NCBI RefSeq assembly: GCF_900112345.1
Contig: NZ_FOLB01000006.1
Span: 124,001 to 188,000, forward strand
Origin: Nocardioides terrae
GTDB lineage: Bacteria; Actinomycetota; Actinomycetes; Propionibacteriales; Nocardioidaceae
Direction: 5' to 3'
Length of the DNA stretch: 64,000 nt
Below the pieces are notes generated by a model that ran no database searches, was not told the origin of the DNA, and saw only the letters and a list, made by a program, of their open reading frames with translations. Positions 43,448 to 51,476 of this stretch are shown in pieces. The translations under genes were made by a program, and so were the position numbers. Position 1 is the first letter of the stretch. Each line of letters starts with the position of its first letter.

Positions 43448-44887
43448 TCAGCGCGCCGCCGCCTCCTCACGCGGCTTGAGCGGGAGCAGGAAGACGGTGA
43501 GGAAGCTGACCGCGTAGCAGCCGAGCGTCGCCCAGGTCACCCACCGCGTCGAGACGGGGAAACCGTGCTCGGGCAGCAGGTGGAAGAGCAGCGTGCCGAG
43601 CGCGGCGACCCCGAGGGCGCCGGAGAACTGCTGGACGGCGTTGAGGAGGCCCGAGCCGGAGCCGACCTCCTGGTCGCTCAGGTCGGCCAGGATGATGTCG
43701 AAGAGCGGCGCGAAGATCAGACCGCTGCCGAGCCCGGCCAGCAGGAACGGCCCGGCCAGGTGCCAGGCGCTGGCGCCGTGGTCGAGCCCGCCGGCGACCA
43801 GGCCGAACCACGCGATGCCGACCATGGTGACCGCCAGGCCGATGTGCAGCACGTGCCGGCCGAGCTTCGGGCCCAGCAGCGCACCCGAGAGCACGGCGCC
43901 GACGGAGATGCCGATCGCGTACGGCGTCTGCGCGATCGCCGCATGACGCACGCCGAACCCGAGGCCGAGCTGCATGAACAGGCTCATCACGAGGCCGAGG
44001 CCGACCATCGAGACGAAGAAGGTGCCGAGGAAGACGATCCCGGCCACGAAGCCGTGGTGCCGGAAGAGCGTCGGCTCGATGATCGGGTGGTCGCTGCGCT
44101 GCTCGGTCCACACGAAGAGGACGAACATGACGAACGAGCCGACCACGACGGCGTACAGCCACGTCGGCCAGCCGAGCTCACGGCCCTGCACCAGGGCGTA
44201 GATCAGGCCGGCGCTCGCGACCGTGATGAGCAGGGAGCCGAGCGGGTCGAGCCGCGCTCCGCGCACCTTGGGGACGTCGGGGAGGTAGCGCCAGGCCACC
44301 CACGCGCCCGCCAGGCCGATCGGCACGTTGATGAGGAAGATGGCGCGCCAGCCGGTTCCGGCGATGTCGGCGTCGATGAGGAAGCCGCCGAGGATCGGGC
44401 CGAGCACCGCGGACAGGCCCATGATCGGGCCGAACGGGATGAACGCCTTCTGCAGCTCCTCGGGTGGGAAGGACTGCTTCACCATGGCCAGGCCCTGCGG
44501 GATCATCGTGGCGCCGAAGAGTCCCTGCAGCACGCGGAAGGCGATGAGGCTGTCGGGGGTCGGCGCCAGTCCGCAGGCCAACGAGGTGACCGCGAAGCCC
44601 GCCATGCCGAGGATGAACATGGGGCGCCGCCCGACGATGTCGCCCAGGCGGGCCGAGGTGATCAGCCCGACGGCGAAGGCCAGCGTGTAGGCGGCGAGGA
44701 TCCACTGGAGCGTGGTCTCGGAGCCACCGATGTCACGCCGGATGGACGGCCCCGCCAGCTGGGCGACGGTGCCGTCGATGAGGTCCATGACGTCGGCGAT
44801 GATCACCGCCGCCATCACGAACCAGCGGTTGCGATAGGCGGCCGATGTCGGGGACCCCGGCGTCGTGGCTGGTGCTGCGGTCGTCAT
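43448..44887 (-). CDS. MFS transporter, DHA2 family
   Basis: A 479-residue drug:proton antiporter-type protein with 14 predicted helices. MAAVIIADVMDLIDGTVAQL, then SARLGDIVGRRPMFILG (motif A), then FGPIMGLSAVLGPILGGFL (motif C) are typical of EmrB/QacA-like pumps. It begins at ATG 44887 and diverges from a TetR regulator across a region with three palindromes, so it is probably the regulated target. Confidence 0.92.
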   Translation of the reverse strand: MTTAAPATTPGSPTSAAYRNRWFVMAAVIIADVMDLIDGTVAQLAGPSIRRDIGGSETTLQWILAAYTLAFAVGLITSARLGDIVGRRPMFILGMAGFAVTSLACGLAPTPDSLIAFRVLQGLFGATMIPQGLAMVKQSFPPEELQKAFIPFGPIMGLSAVLGPILGGFLIDADIAGTGWRAIFLINVPIGLAGAWVAWRYLPDVPKVRGARLDPLGSLLITVASAGLIYALVQGRELGWPTWLYAVVVGSFVMFVLFVWTEQRSDHPIIEPTLFRHHGFVAGIVFLGTFFVSMVGLGLVMSLFMQLGLGFGVRHAAIAQTPYAIGISVGAVLSGALLGPKLGRHVLHIGLAVTMVGIAWFGLVAGGLDHGASAWHLAGPFLLAGLGSGLIFAPLFDIILADLSDQEVGSGSGLLNAVQQFSGALGVAALGTLLFHLLPEHGFPVSTRWVTWATLGCYAVSFLTVFLLPLKPREEAAAR

Positions 44888-44903
44888 GGCGTCTGCCTCC
44901 TGG

Positions 44904-44953
44904 CGAACGGCGTTCGTTTCAACGAACGGTGTTCTACTGGCGAACGCTGTTCG
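44904..44953. promoter_or_regulatory. triple 13-bp palindromic operator
   Basis: Three near-identical palindromes, CGAACGGCGTTCG (44904-44916), CGAACGGTGTTCT (44923-44935) and CGAACGCTGTTCG (44941-44953), lie about 18-19 bp centre to centre between the MFS gene and the TetR gene. The spacing and symmetry suit cooperative binding of TetR dimers. Confidence 0.8.
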
Positions 44954-44977
44954 TGTCAAGCCGCTAGAATCGCCGCC

Positions 44978-45715
44978 ATGGCGGCGGAGAAGTTCTTCCA
45001 GGTCGGGCCCGTGCGGGTCCGCGTCAGCACGACGGCGGATGCGCCGCGGGAGCGCCTCAGCCGCGAGCGCATCGTCGACGTCGCGCTGGCGCAGATGAAG
45101 GAGAGGGGCTACGACGCCGTCTCGATGCGCTCGATCGCCAAGGAGCTCGACACGGGCCCTGCGTCGCTCTACGCGCACGTCGCCCACAAGGACGAGCTCG
45201 ACCAGCTCGTGATCGACCGGATCGCGACGCTCGTGGAGGTGCCCGAGCCCGACCCCGAGCGCTGGGCCGAACAGGTCAAGGACGTCATGCGGGCGAACCT
45301 CGCGGCCTATCGCGCGCATCCCGGCTCGGCGCAGGCGGCGCTCGCCATGATCCCCACCGCGGAGGGTGGGCTGCGGGCGGCCGAGGGGTTCATGCAGCTG
45401 CTGCTCGCCGGAGGGATCCCGCCCCAGGCCGCCGCCTGGTTCTGTGACCTCGCGGCGCTCTACGTCAGCGCGATCGCCGCCGAGGAGAGCATCTGGGCCC
45501 AGCGCGGCAAGGCTGCTGCGGCCGGCGGGCGACCGGTCTCCGAGGAGGACGTGGTCGCCCAGGTCCGCCAGGTCTTCGCCGCGCTGCCTCCGGAGACCTA
45601 CCCCGCGCTCACCAGGCACGCCACCGAGATGACGACCGGCGACGGGGACGACCGCTTCGAGTTCGGCCTCGACGTCCTCCTGGCCGGACTGGTCGCCGTG
45701 TCGCGCCGCGCGTGA
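44978..45715 (+). CDS. TetR family transcriptional regulator
   Basis: A 245-residue regulator. The N-terminal HTH (RIVDVALAQMKERGYDAVSM, then SIAKELDTGPASLYAHVAHK) is followed by a TetR_C domain. ATG 44978 lies 25 bp downstream of the last of three palindromes, which are probably its own operators and those of the divergent efflux pump. The inducer is unknown. Confidence 0.92.
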   Translation: MAAEKFFQVGPVRVRVSTTADAPRERLSRERIVDVALAQMKERGYDAVSMRSIAKELDTGPASLYAHVAHKDELDQLVIDRIATLVEVPEPDPERWAEQVKDVMRANLAAYRAHPGSAQAALAMIPTAEGGLRAAEGFMQLLLAGGIPPQAAAWFCDLAALYVSAIAAEESIWAQRGKAAAAGGRPVSEEDVVAQVRQVFAALPPETYPALTRHATEMTTGDGDDRFEFGLDVLLAGLVAVSRRA

Positions 45716-45834
45716 GTCTTCGGCGGATCGCCCGAGCCGGCAGGTAGGGTGAGACCCGCTGAGCTTCCCCCGCGCAGCACCAGGGCAGTCCGAGAAGGAC
45801 AGCTGCGCGACGTCCGTACCAGTTGGGAGCCCGC

Positions 45835-48800
45835 GTGTACCTGAAGAGCCTGACCCTGAAGGGGTTCAAGTCCTTCGCGTCGTCCACGACGCTCCAGCTC
45901 GAGCCGGGCATCACCTGCATCGTCGGCCCCAACGGCTCGGGCAAGTCCAACGTCGTCGACGCGCTCGCGTGGGTCATGGGCGAGGCCAGCGCCAAGAGCC
46001 TGCGCGGCGGCAAGATGGACGACGTCATCTTCGCCGGCACGTCCGGTCGCCCGCCGCTCGGCCGCGCCGAGGTCGTCCTCACCATCGACAACTCCGACGG
46101 GGCGCTGCCGATCGAGTACGCCGAGGTGACGATCAGCCGGACCATGTTCCGCTCGGGCGGGTCCGACTACGCCATCAACGGGCAGTCCTGCCGCCTCCTC
46201 GACGTCCAGGACCTGCTCAGCGACTCCGGCATCGGCCGCGAGATGCACGTGATCGTCGGCCAGGGCCAGCTCGACACCATCCTTCATGCGACGCCCGAGG
46301 ACAGGCGAGGGTTCATCGAGGAGGCCGCCGGCGTCCTCAAGCACCGCAAGCGCAAGGAGAAGGCGCTGCGGAAGCTGGACTCCACCGAGGGCAACCTGAC
46401 CCGGCTGAACGACCTGCTGACCGAGATCCGCCGCCAGCTCAAGCCGCTGGGCCGGCAGGCCGAGGTGGCGCGGCAGGCGCAGACCGTGCAGGCCGACGTC
46501 CGCGACGCCAAGGCCCGCCTGCTCGCCGACGACCTGGTCACCGCACGGTCCGCGCTCCAGCAGGAGCTGGCCGACGAGTCGGTGCTGGTCGAGCGGCGCG
46601 AGCAGGTCGAGCAGCAGATCGCGACCGCACGCGAGAACGAGGCGGCGCTGGAGGCCGCGCTCCGTGAAGACCTGCCGGCCCTGGCGAAGGCGCAGGAGAC
46701 CTGGTTCGCCCTCAACGGCCTGCGTGAGCGGTTGCGCGGCACCCAGTCGCTGGCCGCCGAGCGGGTCCGCAACGCCACGTCGGTGCCCGAGGTCGAGCAC
46801 GGGCGCGATCCCGATCAGCTCGAGGCCGAGGCCGGGCGCGTCCGCGAGCAGGAGCGCGCGACCGACGCCGAGGTCGAGGCCCGGCGCAGCGTCCTGGAGC
46901 AGGCCGTCACGGCCCGCCGGGCGGCCGAGGACGCCGCCGCGGAGGAGGACCGTCGCATCACCTCCCTCCACCGGGCCGCCGCCGACCGGCGCGAGGGCCT
47001 GGCCCGCCTGCACGGCCAGGTCAACGCGCTCAAGTCCCGCGCAGCAGCCGCCGACGACGAGGTCGGCCGCCTGACGCTGGCCCGCGAGGACGCGGTCGCC
47101 CGCGCCGAGCGCGCGCAGCGCGACTTCACCGCGCTCGAGACCAAGGTGGCCGGCCTCGACGCCGGCGAGGAGGGCCTCGACGCCGAGCACGAGGCGGCCT
47201 CGACGGCGCTCGAGGACGTCGAGCAGCGGCTCGCCAAGCTGCGCGAGGAGGCCGCCCAGGCCGATCACGACCGCTCCGCCCTCGCCGCCCGCAAGGACGC
47301 CCTCGAGCTCGGCCTGGCCCGCAAGGACGGCGCCGGCGCGCTGCTCGCCGCGGCCGCGGACCCGGGCCGCCTCTCCGGCCTGATGGGATCCGTCGCGGCC
47401 GTCGTCAGCGTCCGCGCGGGCTACGAGACCGCCATCGCGGCGGCGCTCGGGGGCGCCGCGGACGCCGTCGCGGTAGCGGATGCCGACTCGGCGCTCGCCG
47501 CCATCGACCTGCTCAAGGCCGACGACCTCGGCCGGGCCGGGCTGCTGCTCGGCGGCGCCCCTGCCGACCCCCGGGACCGGCCGGCCCTGCCCGCAGGAGC
47601 TGTCTACGCCGTCGAGGTCGTCGACTGCGCCGAGACGCTCCGCCCCGCGTTGTCGAGGCTGCTGCTCGACGTGGCGCTCGTCGACGATCTCTCCGCGGCC
47701 CGGGCCCTGGTCGCCGACCGGCCCGACGTCACCGCCGTCACGCGTGAGGGCGACGTGCTGGGGGCGCACTTCGCCTCGGGCGGGTCCAACGCCCAGCAGA
47801 GCCTGATCGAGATCCAGGCCGCCGTCGACGAGGCGACCGACCGGCTCGCCGAGGCGGTCGCCGCGGCCGAGCGGCTCACCTTCGAGACCTCCCGGCTCGA
47901 GGCCGAGCGGCTCGACGCCCAGAAGAGGGTCGACGTCGCCCTCGCCAGGCTGCACGAGTCCGACGCGACGCTGGCGGCGGTCGCCGAGGAGCTCGGGCAG
48001 TACGGCGCCCAGGCCCGCGCCGCGCGCGGAGAGGCGGACCGGCTCGGCCAGGCGATCGCGAAGGCCCTCGAGGCCCGCGAGCAGGCGGTGACCGGCCTGG
48101 CCGACCTGGAGGCGCGGCTGTCCGCCGCCGAGGACGCCGGCGAGGAGGAGCCGTCGTCCGACGAGCGCGACCGGCTCGCCGAGGCCGCCCGGGACGCCCG
48201 TCAGGCCGAGACCGACGCGCGCCTGGCCCTGCGCACCTCCGAGGAGCGAGCGCGGGCGATCTACGGCCGCGCCGACGGACTGCTGCGTGCTGCGAAGGCC
48301 GAGCGGGAGGCCCGTGCCAAGGCGGCCGAGCGGCGCGAGCGCCTCCTGCGCGAGGGCCGGGCGGCCCGGGCGGTGAGCACCGCCGTCGCCCACGTCCTGG
48401 TCAGGCTCGAGGGCGCGATCGCTCGCGCGGCCGACGCGCGGATCGCCGTTGAGCAGGCCCGCAGCGGTCGGGAGCAGGAGCTGCTCGGCGTACGCGCCAC
48501 GCTGCGCCAGCTCGGCACCGAGCTCGAGGAGCTCGTCAGCTCGGTCCACCGTGACGAGATGGCCCGGACCCAGCAGCGGATGCGGATCGAGCAGTTGGAG
48601 GAGAAGGCGCTGGCCGAGCTCGGCCTCGACGCCGACTCCCTGGCCGCCGACTACGGTCCCGACCAGCCGGTGCCGGTCGCCTCGATCGGCTCCACCGGTT
48701 CGACCGACGAGGACTCCGACGACGCTGCTGTGGAGGCGGTGCCCTACGTCCGCGAGGAGCAGGCCAAGCGTCTGCGCGCCGCGGAACGGGCCCTGGCCCA

Positions 48801-49410
48801 GCTGGGCCGGATCAACCCGCTGGCGCTCGAGGAGTTCGCGGCGATGGAGGAGCGTCACCAGTTCCTCACCGAGCAGCTCGAGGACCTGCGCAGCACCCGA
48901 CGTGACCTGCTCGACATCGTCAAGGAGGTCGACGCGCGGGTCGAGCAGGTCTTCACCGAGGCGTACGCCGACGTGGAGCGGGCGTTCGACCACGTCTTCA
49001 AGCGGCTCTTCCCCGGCGGCGAGGGACGGCTCGTCCTCACGGACCCGGACCACATGCTCACCACGGGCATCGAGGTCGAGGCCCGGCCCCCGGGCAAGAA
49101 GGTCAAGCGCCTCTCGCTGCTCTCGGGCGGCGAGCGATCACTGGTCGCCGTCGCGTTCCTGGTCGCCCTCTTCAAGGCGCGGCCGAGCCCGTTCTACATC
49201 CTCGACGAGGTCGAGGCCGCCCTCGACGACACCAACCTCGGCCGCCTGCTGGAGATCTACGAGGAGCTGCGCGAGAACTCCCAGCTGTTGGTGATCACCC
49301 ACCAGAAGCGGACCATGGAGGTCGGCGACGCGCTCTACGGCGTGACCATGCGCGGCGACGGCGTCTCGACGGTGATCAGCCAGCGCCTGCGGGAGTCCGA
49401 GCCCGCCTAG
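45835..49410 (+). CDS. smc: chromosome segregation protein SMC
   Basis: An 1191-residue condensin ATPase. The N-terminal Walker A is GPNGSGKSNVVDALAWVMGE. Long coiled coils (about 160-500 and 680-1010) flank a hinge (about 515-640, DPGRLSGLMGSVAAV onward). The C-terminal head has the signature LSGGERSLVAVAFL and Walker B YILDEVEAALDDTN. GTG 45835 with GGGAG upstream is chosen over TTG 45823. In many actinobacteria smc follows mutM and precedes ftsY directly; here both junctions are interrupted. Confidence 0.96.
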   Translation: MYLKSLTLKGFKSFASSTTLQLEPGITCIVGPNGSGKSNVVDALAWVMGEASAKSLRGGKMDDVIFAGTSGRPPLGRAEVVLTIDNSDGALPIEYAEVTISRTMFRSGGSDYAINGQSCRLLDVQDLLSDSGIGREMHVIVGQGQLDTILHATPEDRRGFIEEAAGVLKHRKRKEKALRKLDSTEGNLTRLNDLLTEIRRQLKPLGRQAEVARQAQTVQADVRDAKARLLADDLVTARSALQQELADESVLVERREQVEQQIATARENEAALEAALREDLPALAKAQETWFALNGLRERLRGTQSLAAERVRNATSVPEVEHGRDPDQLEAEAGRVREQERATDAEVEARRSVLEQAVTARRAAEDAAAEEDRRITSLHRAAADRREGLARLHGQVNALKSRAAAADDEVGRLTLAREDAVARAERAQRDFTALETKVAGLDAGEEGLDAEHEAASTALEDVEQRLAKLREEAAQADHDRSALAARKDALELGLARKDGAGALLAAAADPGRLSGLMGSVAAVVSVRAGYETAIAAALGGAADAVAVADADSALAAIDLLKADDLGRAGLLLGGAPADPRDRPALPAGAVYAVEVVDCAETLRPALSRLLLDVALVDDLSAARALVADRPDVTAVTREGDVLGAHFASGGSNAQQSLIEIQAAVDEATDRLAEAVAAAERLTFETSRLEAERLDAQKRVDVALARLHESDATLAAVAEELGQYGAQARAARGEADRLGQAIAKALEAREQAVTGLADLEARLSAAEDAGEEEPSSDERDRLAEAARDARQAETDARLALRTSEERARAIYGRADGLLRAAKAEREARAKAAERRERLLREGRAARAVSTAVAHVLVRLEGAIARAADARIAVEQARSGREQELLGVRATLRQLGTELEELVSSVHRDEMARTQQRMRIEQLEEKALAELGLDADSLAADYGPDQPVPVASIGSTGSTDEDSDDAAVEAVPYVREEQAKRLRAAERALAQLGRINPLALEEFAAMEERHQFLTEQLEDLRSTRRDLLDIVKEVDARVEQVFTEAYADVERAFDHVFKRLFPGGEGRLVLTDPDHMLTTGIEVEARPPGKKVKRLSLLSGGERSLVAVAFLVALFKARPSPFYILDEVEAALDDTNLGRLLEIYEELRENSQLLVITHQKRTMEVGDALYGVTMRGDGVSTVISQRLRESEPA

Positions 49411-49415
49411 CGGCG

Positions 49416-50273
49416 TCAGGCCGGCTTGCGGAAGACCAGATGCATGATGTCGCTCGCCCGGGGACTGTTGAAGACCGGCGCGAGGAGCCACACGACCGCC
49501 ACGCCGAGCACGCTGGTCGGTGACGGACGCCGGTCGGAGTGGGCGCGCTGCCACAGGCCGGTCCGGCGGACGCTGTCGAGGGTCTCCGACGACTCGAGCA
49601 CCAGTCCGTGCCGCTCGCACAGGCGGGTCAGGCCGTCGCTGTCGAAGAACCACAGGTGCGGCGACGGCAGGCCGACCTGCCACAGTCGCTCGAACGCCGA
49701 GCGCAGCCCGAGCACGTGGCAGACCATCGCGAGCCGGTAGAAGAGGCCGCGGCTGTTGGGGATGTTGATCGACAGGAGGCCCCCGGGGTTCAAGTGGCGC
49801 ACCGACGCCTCAACCGCCGCGTCGGCGTCGGGGAAGTGCTCGAGCACGTCGTTGTAGGTGATCGCGTCGAAGCGCTCGTCGTCCTCCAGCACGTCGGGGA
49901 AGAAGCCCACGCGCACGTCGCCGGTGCCGGCCCGCTCGGCGACCGCCTCGTCGGGCTCGATGCCCTCGGCCGTCAGGCCCCGCGCCTGCGCCGCGGCCAG
50001 GAACCATCCATGCGCCGAGCCCACGTCCAGGACGCGCGCGCCCGGTGTCAGGCCGTGGGCGACCAGCCGGTCCGCGACGATGCCCAGGTTGTGGTGGCGG
50101 AGCTCGGCCAGACCGGTCTCGCGCTGGTCCTCGTCGAGCGACGCGTGGACGTCGGAGTTGATGCCGATCTCGAGCGTCGAGCCCCACGTCCCGCAGCTGT
50201 CGCACCGCCAGCACCAGTCGGTCCGCCGCGGGGTCATCGGCCGCTCGCAGACGGCGCAGCGGATCGGGCTCAT
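49416..50273 (-). CDS. zinc-ribbon class I SAM-dependent methyltransferase
   Basis: A 285-residue protein. An N-terminal treble-Cys segment (CAVCERPM...CWRCDSCGTWG) resembles a zinc ribbon. The methyltransferase core shows ARVLDVGSAHGWFLAAAQ, AEGIEPDEAVAE, FDAITYNDVLEHFPDAD and LNPGGLLSINIPNSRG. This is the layout of methyltransferases in polysaccharide loci. The substrate is unknown. It converges with smc (5-bp gap) and follows the DUF2304 gene. Confidence 0.83.
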   Translation of the reverse strand: MSPIRCAVCERPMTPRRTDWCWRCDSCGTWGSTLEIGINSDVHASLDEDQRETGLAELRHHNLGIVADRLVAHGLTPGARVLDVGSAHGWFLAAAQARGLTAEGIEPDEAVAERAGTGDVRVGFFPDVLEDDERFDAITYNDVLEHFPDADAAVEASVRHLNPGGLLSINIPNSRGLFYRLAMVCHVLGLRSAFERLWQVGLPSPHLWFFDSDGLTRLCERHGLVLESSETLDSVRRTGLWQRAHSDRRPSPTSVLGVAVVWLLAPVFNSPRASDIMHLVFRKPA

Positions 50274-50283
50274 GTGGTTCCTC

Positions 50284-50655
50284 TCATCCGTCGGGGCCGG
50301 CCTCGCCGGTCGTCCGGCCCCTCGACTCGAGCTCGAGCCGCAGCAGCGCGGTCTCCTCCGCAAGCGTGCGGGTCCGCTCCTCGAGCCGTCCCAGCTCGAC
50401 GCTGTGCTGGATGCTCGTGAGCAGCAGCAAGAGGCTGGCCAGGAAGAAGAGCAGGTTCGAGGGCACCTCGACGCCGGCGGCATCGGCCAGCCAGGTGAGG
50501 ATCCCGGGAAAGATCGTGATCAGCAGCGAGCAGAGGGCGACGGTTCCCCACAGGACGGCGTACTTCTCCCGCAGGTGCCGGCGGCGGAGCATCTCGAACA
50601 GGAAGACGAGGGTGCCGAGCGAGCCGATCAGGCCCAGCACGAGGGTGGCCTTCAC
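50284..50655 (-). CDS. DUF2304 family membrane protein
   Basis: A 123-residue protein with three hydrophobic helices (VLGLIGSLGTLVFLFEML, YAVLWGTVALCSLLITIFPG, NLLFFLASLLLLLTSIQHS) and a C-terminal coiled stretch (LGRLEERTRTLAEETALLRL). The RRRHLREKYAVLW motif is typical of DUF2304, which is often adjacent to polyprenyl-phosphate glycosyltransferases. GTG 50655 overlaps the upstream glycosyltransferase stop by 4 bp. Function is unknown, perhaps as a GT partner. Confidence 0.8.
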   Translation of the reverse strand: MKATLVLGLIGSLGTLVFLFEMLRRRHLREKYAVLWGTVALCSLLITIFPGILTWLADAAGVEVPSNLLFFLASLLLLLTSIQHSVELGRLEERTRTLAEETALLRLELESRGRTTGEAGPDG

Positions 50656-51404
50656 ACGTGCTCCTTCGGAGGGTGCTCCAAGGTGGTCGGCCAGCGCCGG
50701 ACGAGCGCCAGGCCGAGGGCGATCACCGCACGGGCGAGGTAGATCGCCGCGCGGACCGGGGTCTGGCTCGCCCGGCCGCCGGCCCGGGGCCGCATCTCCA
50801 CGGGGACCTGGCGGACCGTGCAGCCGGTCCGCAGCGCGATCACCAGGGACTCGACGGTGTCGCCGAGGTACTCGGCGGGGTAGTGGGTGGCGAAGATGTG
50901 CAGCGCGCGCCGGTTGATGACCCGGAAGCCACTGGTCACGTCGGTGAGCCGGGTCCCGGCCAGGCGGCTGAGCACGGCGGCGAGCAGGCGCATCGCGAGG
51001 CCACGGACGAACCCCACCTGGTAGTCGCCGCGGCCGGCGAAGCGGGCGCCGACCACGACGTCGGCGGAGTCCAGCGCGGCGATCAGCTCGGGCAGGTAGG
51101 CGCCGTCGTGCTGGCCGTCGGCGTCGACCTGGGCGACGACGTCGTAGCCGTGCTGCACGGCGTACCGGTAGCCGGCCCGCATCGCCCCGCCGACGCCGAG
51201 GTTGAAGGGCAGCGGGCACACGATGGCCCCCGCTCGGGCTGCCTCCGCGGCGGTTCCGTCGCTCGAGCCGTCGTCGACCACGAGCACGTCGATGCCGGGT
51301 TGGGCCGCCCTCAGCGAGCGGACGGTGGCCCCCACCGACTCCTCCTCGTTCCACGCCGGCATCACCACGAGGACGCGCGGGGACGCGGGCGAGGCGGTTG
51401 GCAT
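50652..51404 (-). CDS. family 2 glycosyltransferase (DPM1-like)
   Basis: A 250-residue GT-A enzyme without C-terminal transmembrane helices. RVLVVMPAWNEEESVGATV, VVDDGSSDGTAAEA, then QVDADGQHDGAYLPELI and TDVTSGFRVINRRAL fit dolichyl-phosphate mannose synthase-like proteins. It is coupled to the DUF2304 membrane gene, which may anchor it. It diverges from a large membrane protein gene. The sugar is unknown. Confidence 0.88.
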   Translation of the reverse strand: MPTASPASPRVLVVMPAWNEEESVGATVRSLRAAQPGIDVLVVDDGSSDGTAAEAARAGAIVCPLPFNLGVGGAMRAGYRYAVQHGYDVVAQVDADGQHDGAYLPELIAALDSADVVVGARFAGRGDYQVGFVRGLAMRLLAAVLSRLAGTRLTDVTSGFRVINRRALHIFATHYPAEYLGDTVESLVIALRTGCTVRQVPVEMRPRAGGRASQTPVRAAIYLARAVIALGLALVRRWPTTLEHPPKEHV

Positions 51405-51476
51405 GCGCGGGACCTTACCGGCTACGGTCCGCGGGTCGGAGTCGGAGTAGCACGCGCTCGAGGGTGGAGGGGATCG

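Noticed and set aside
45598..49053. An 1151-codon minus-strand frame opposite smc
   Set aside because: It mirrors smc codons on the other strand; smc has all head, hinge and coiled-coil features, and the antisense product has none.
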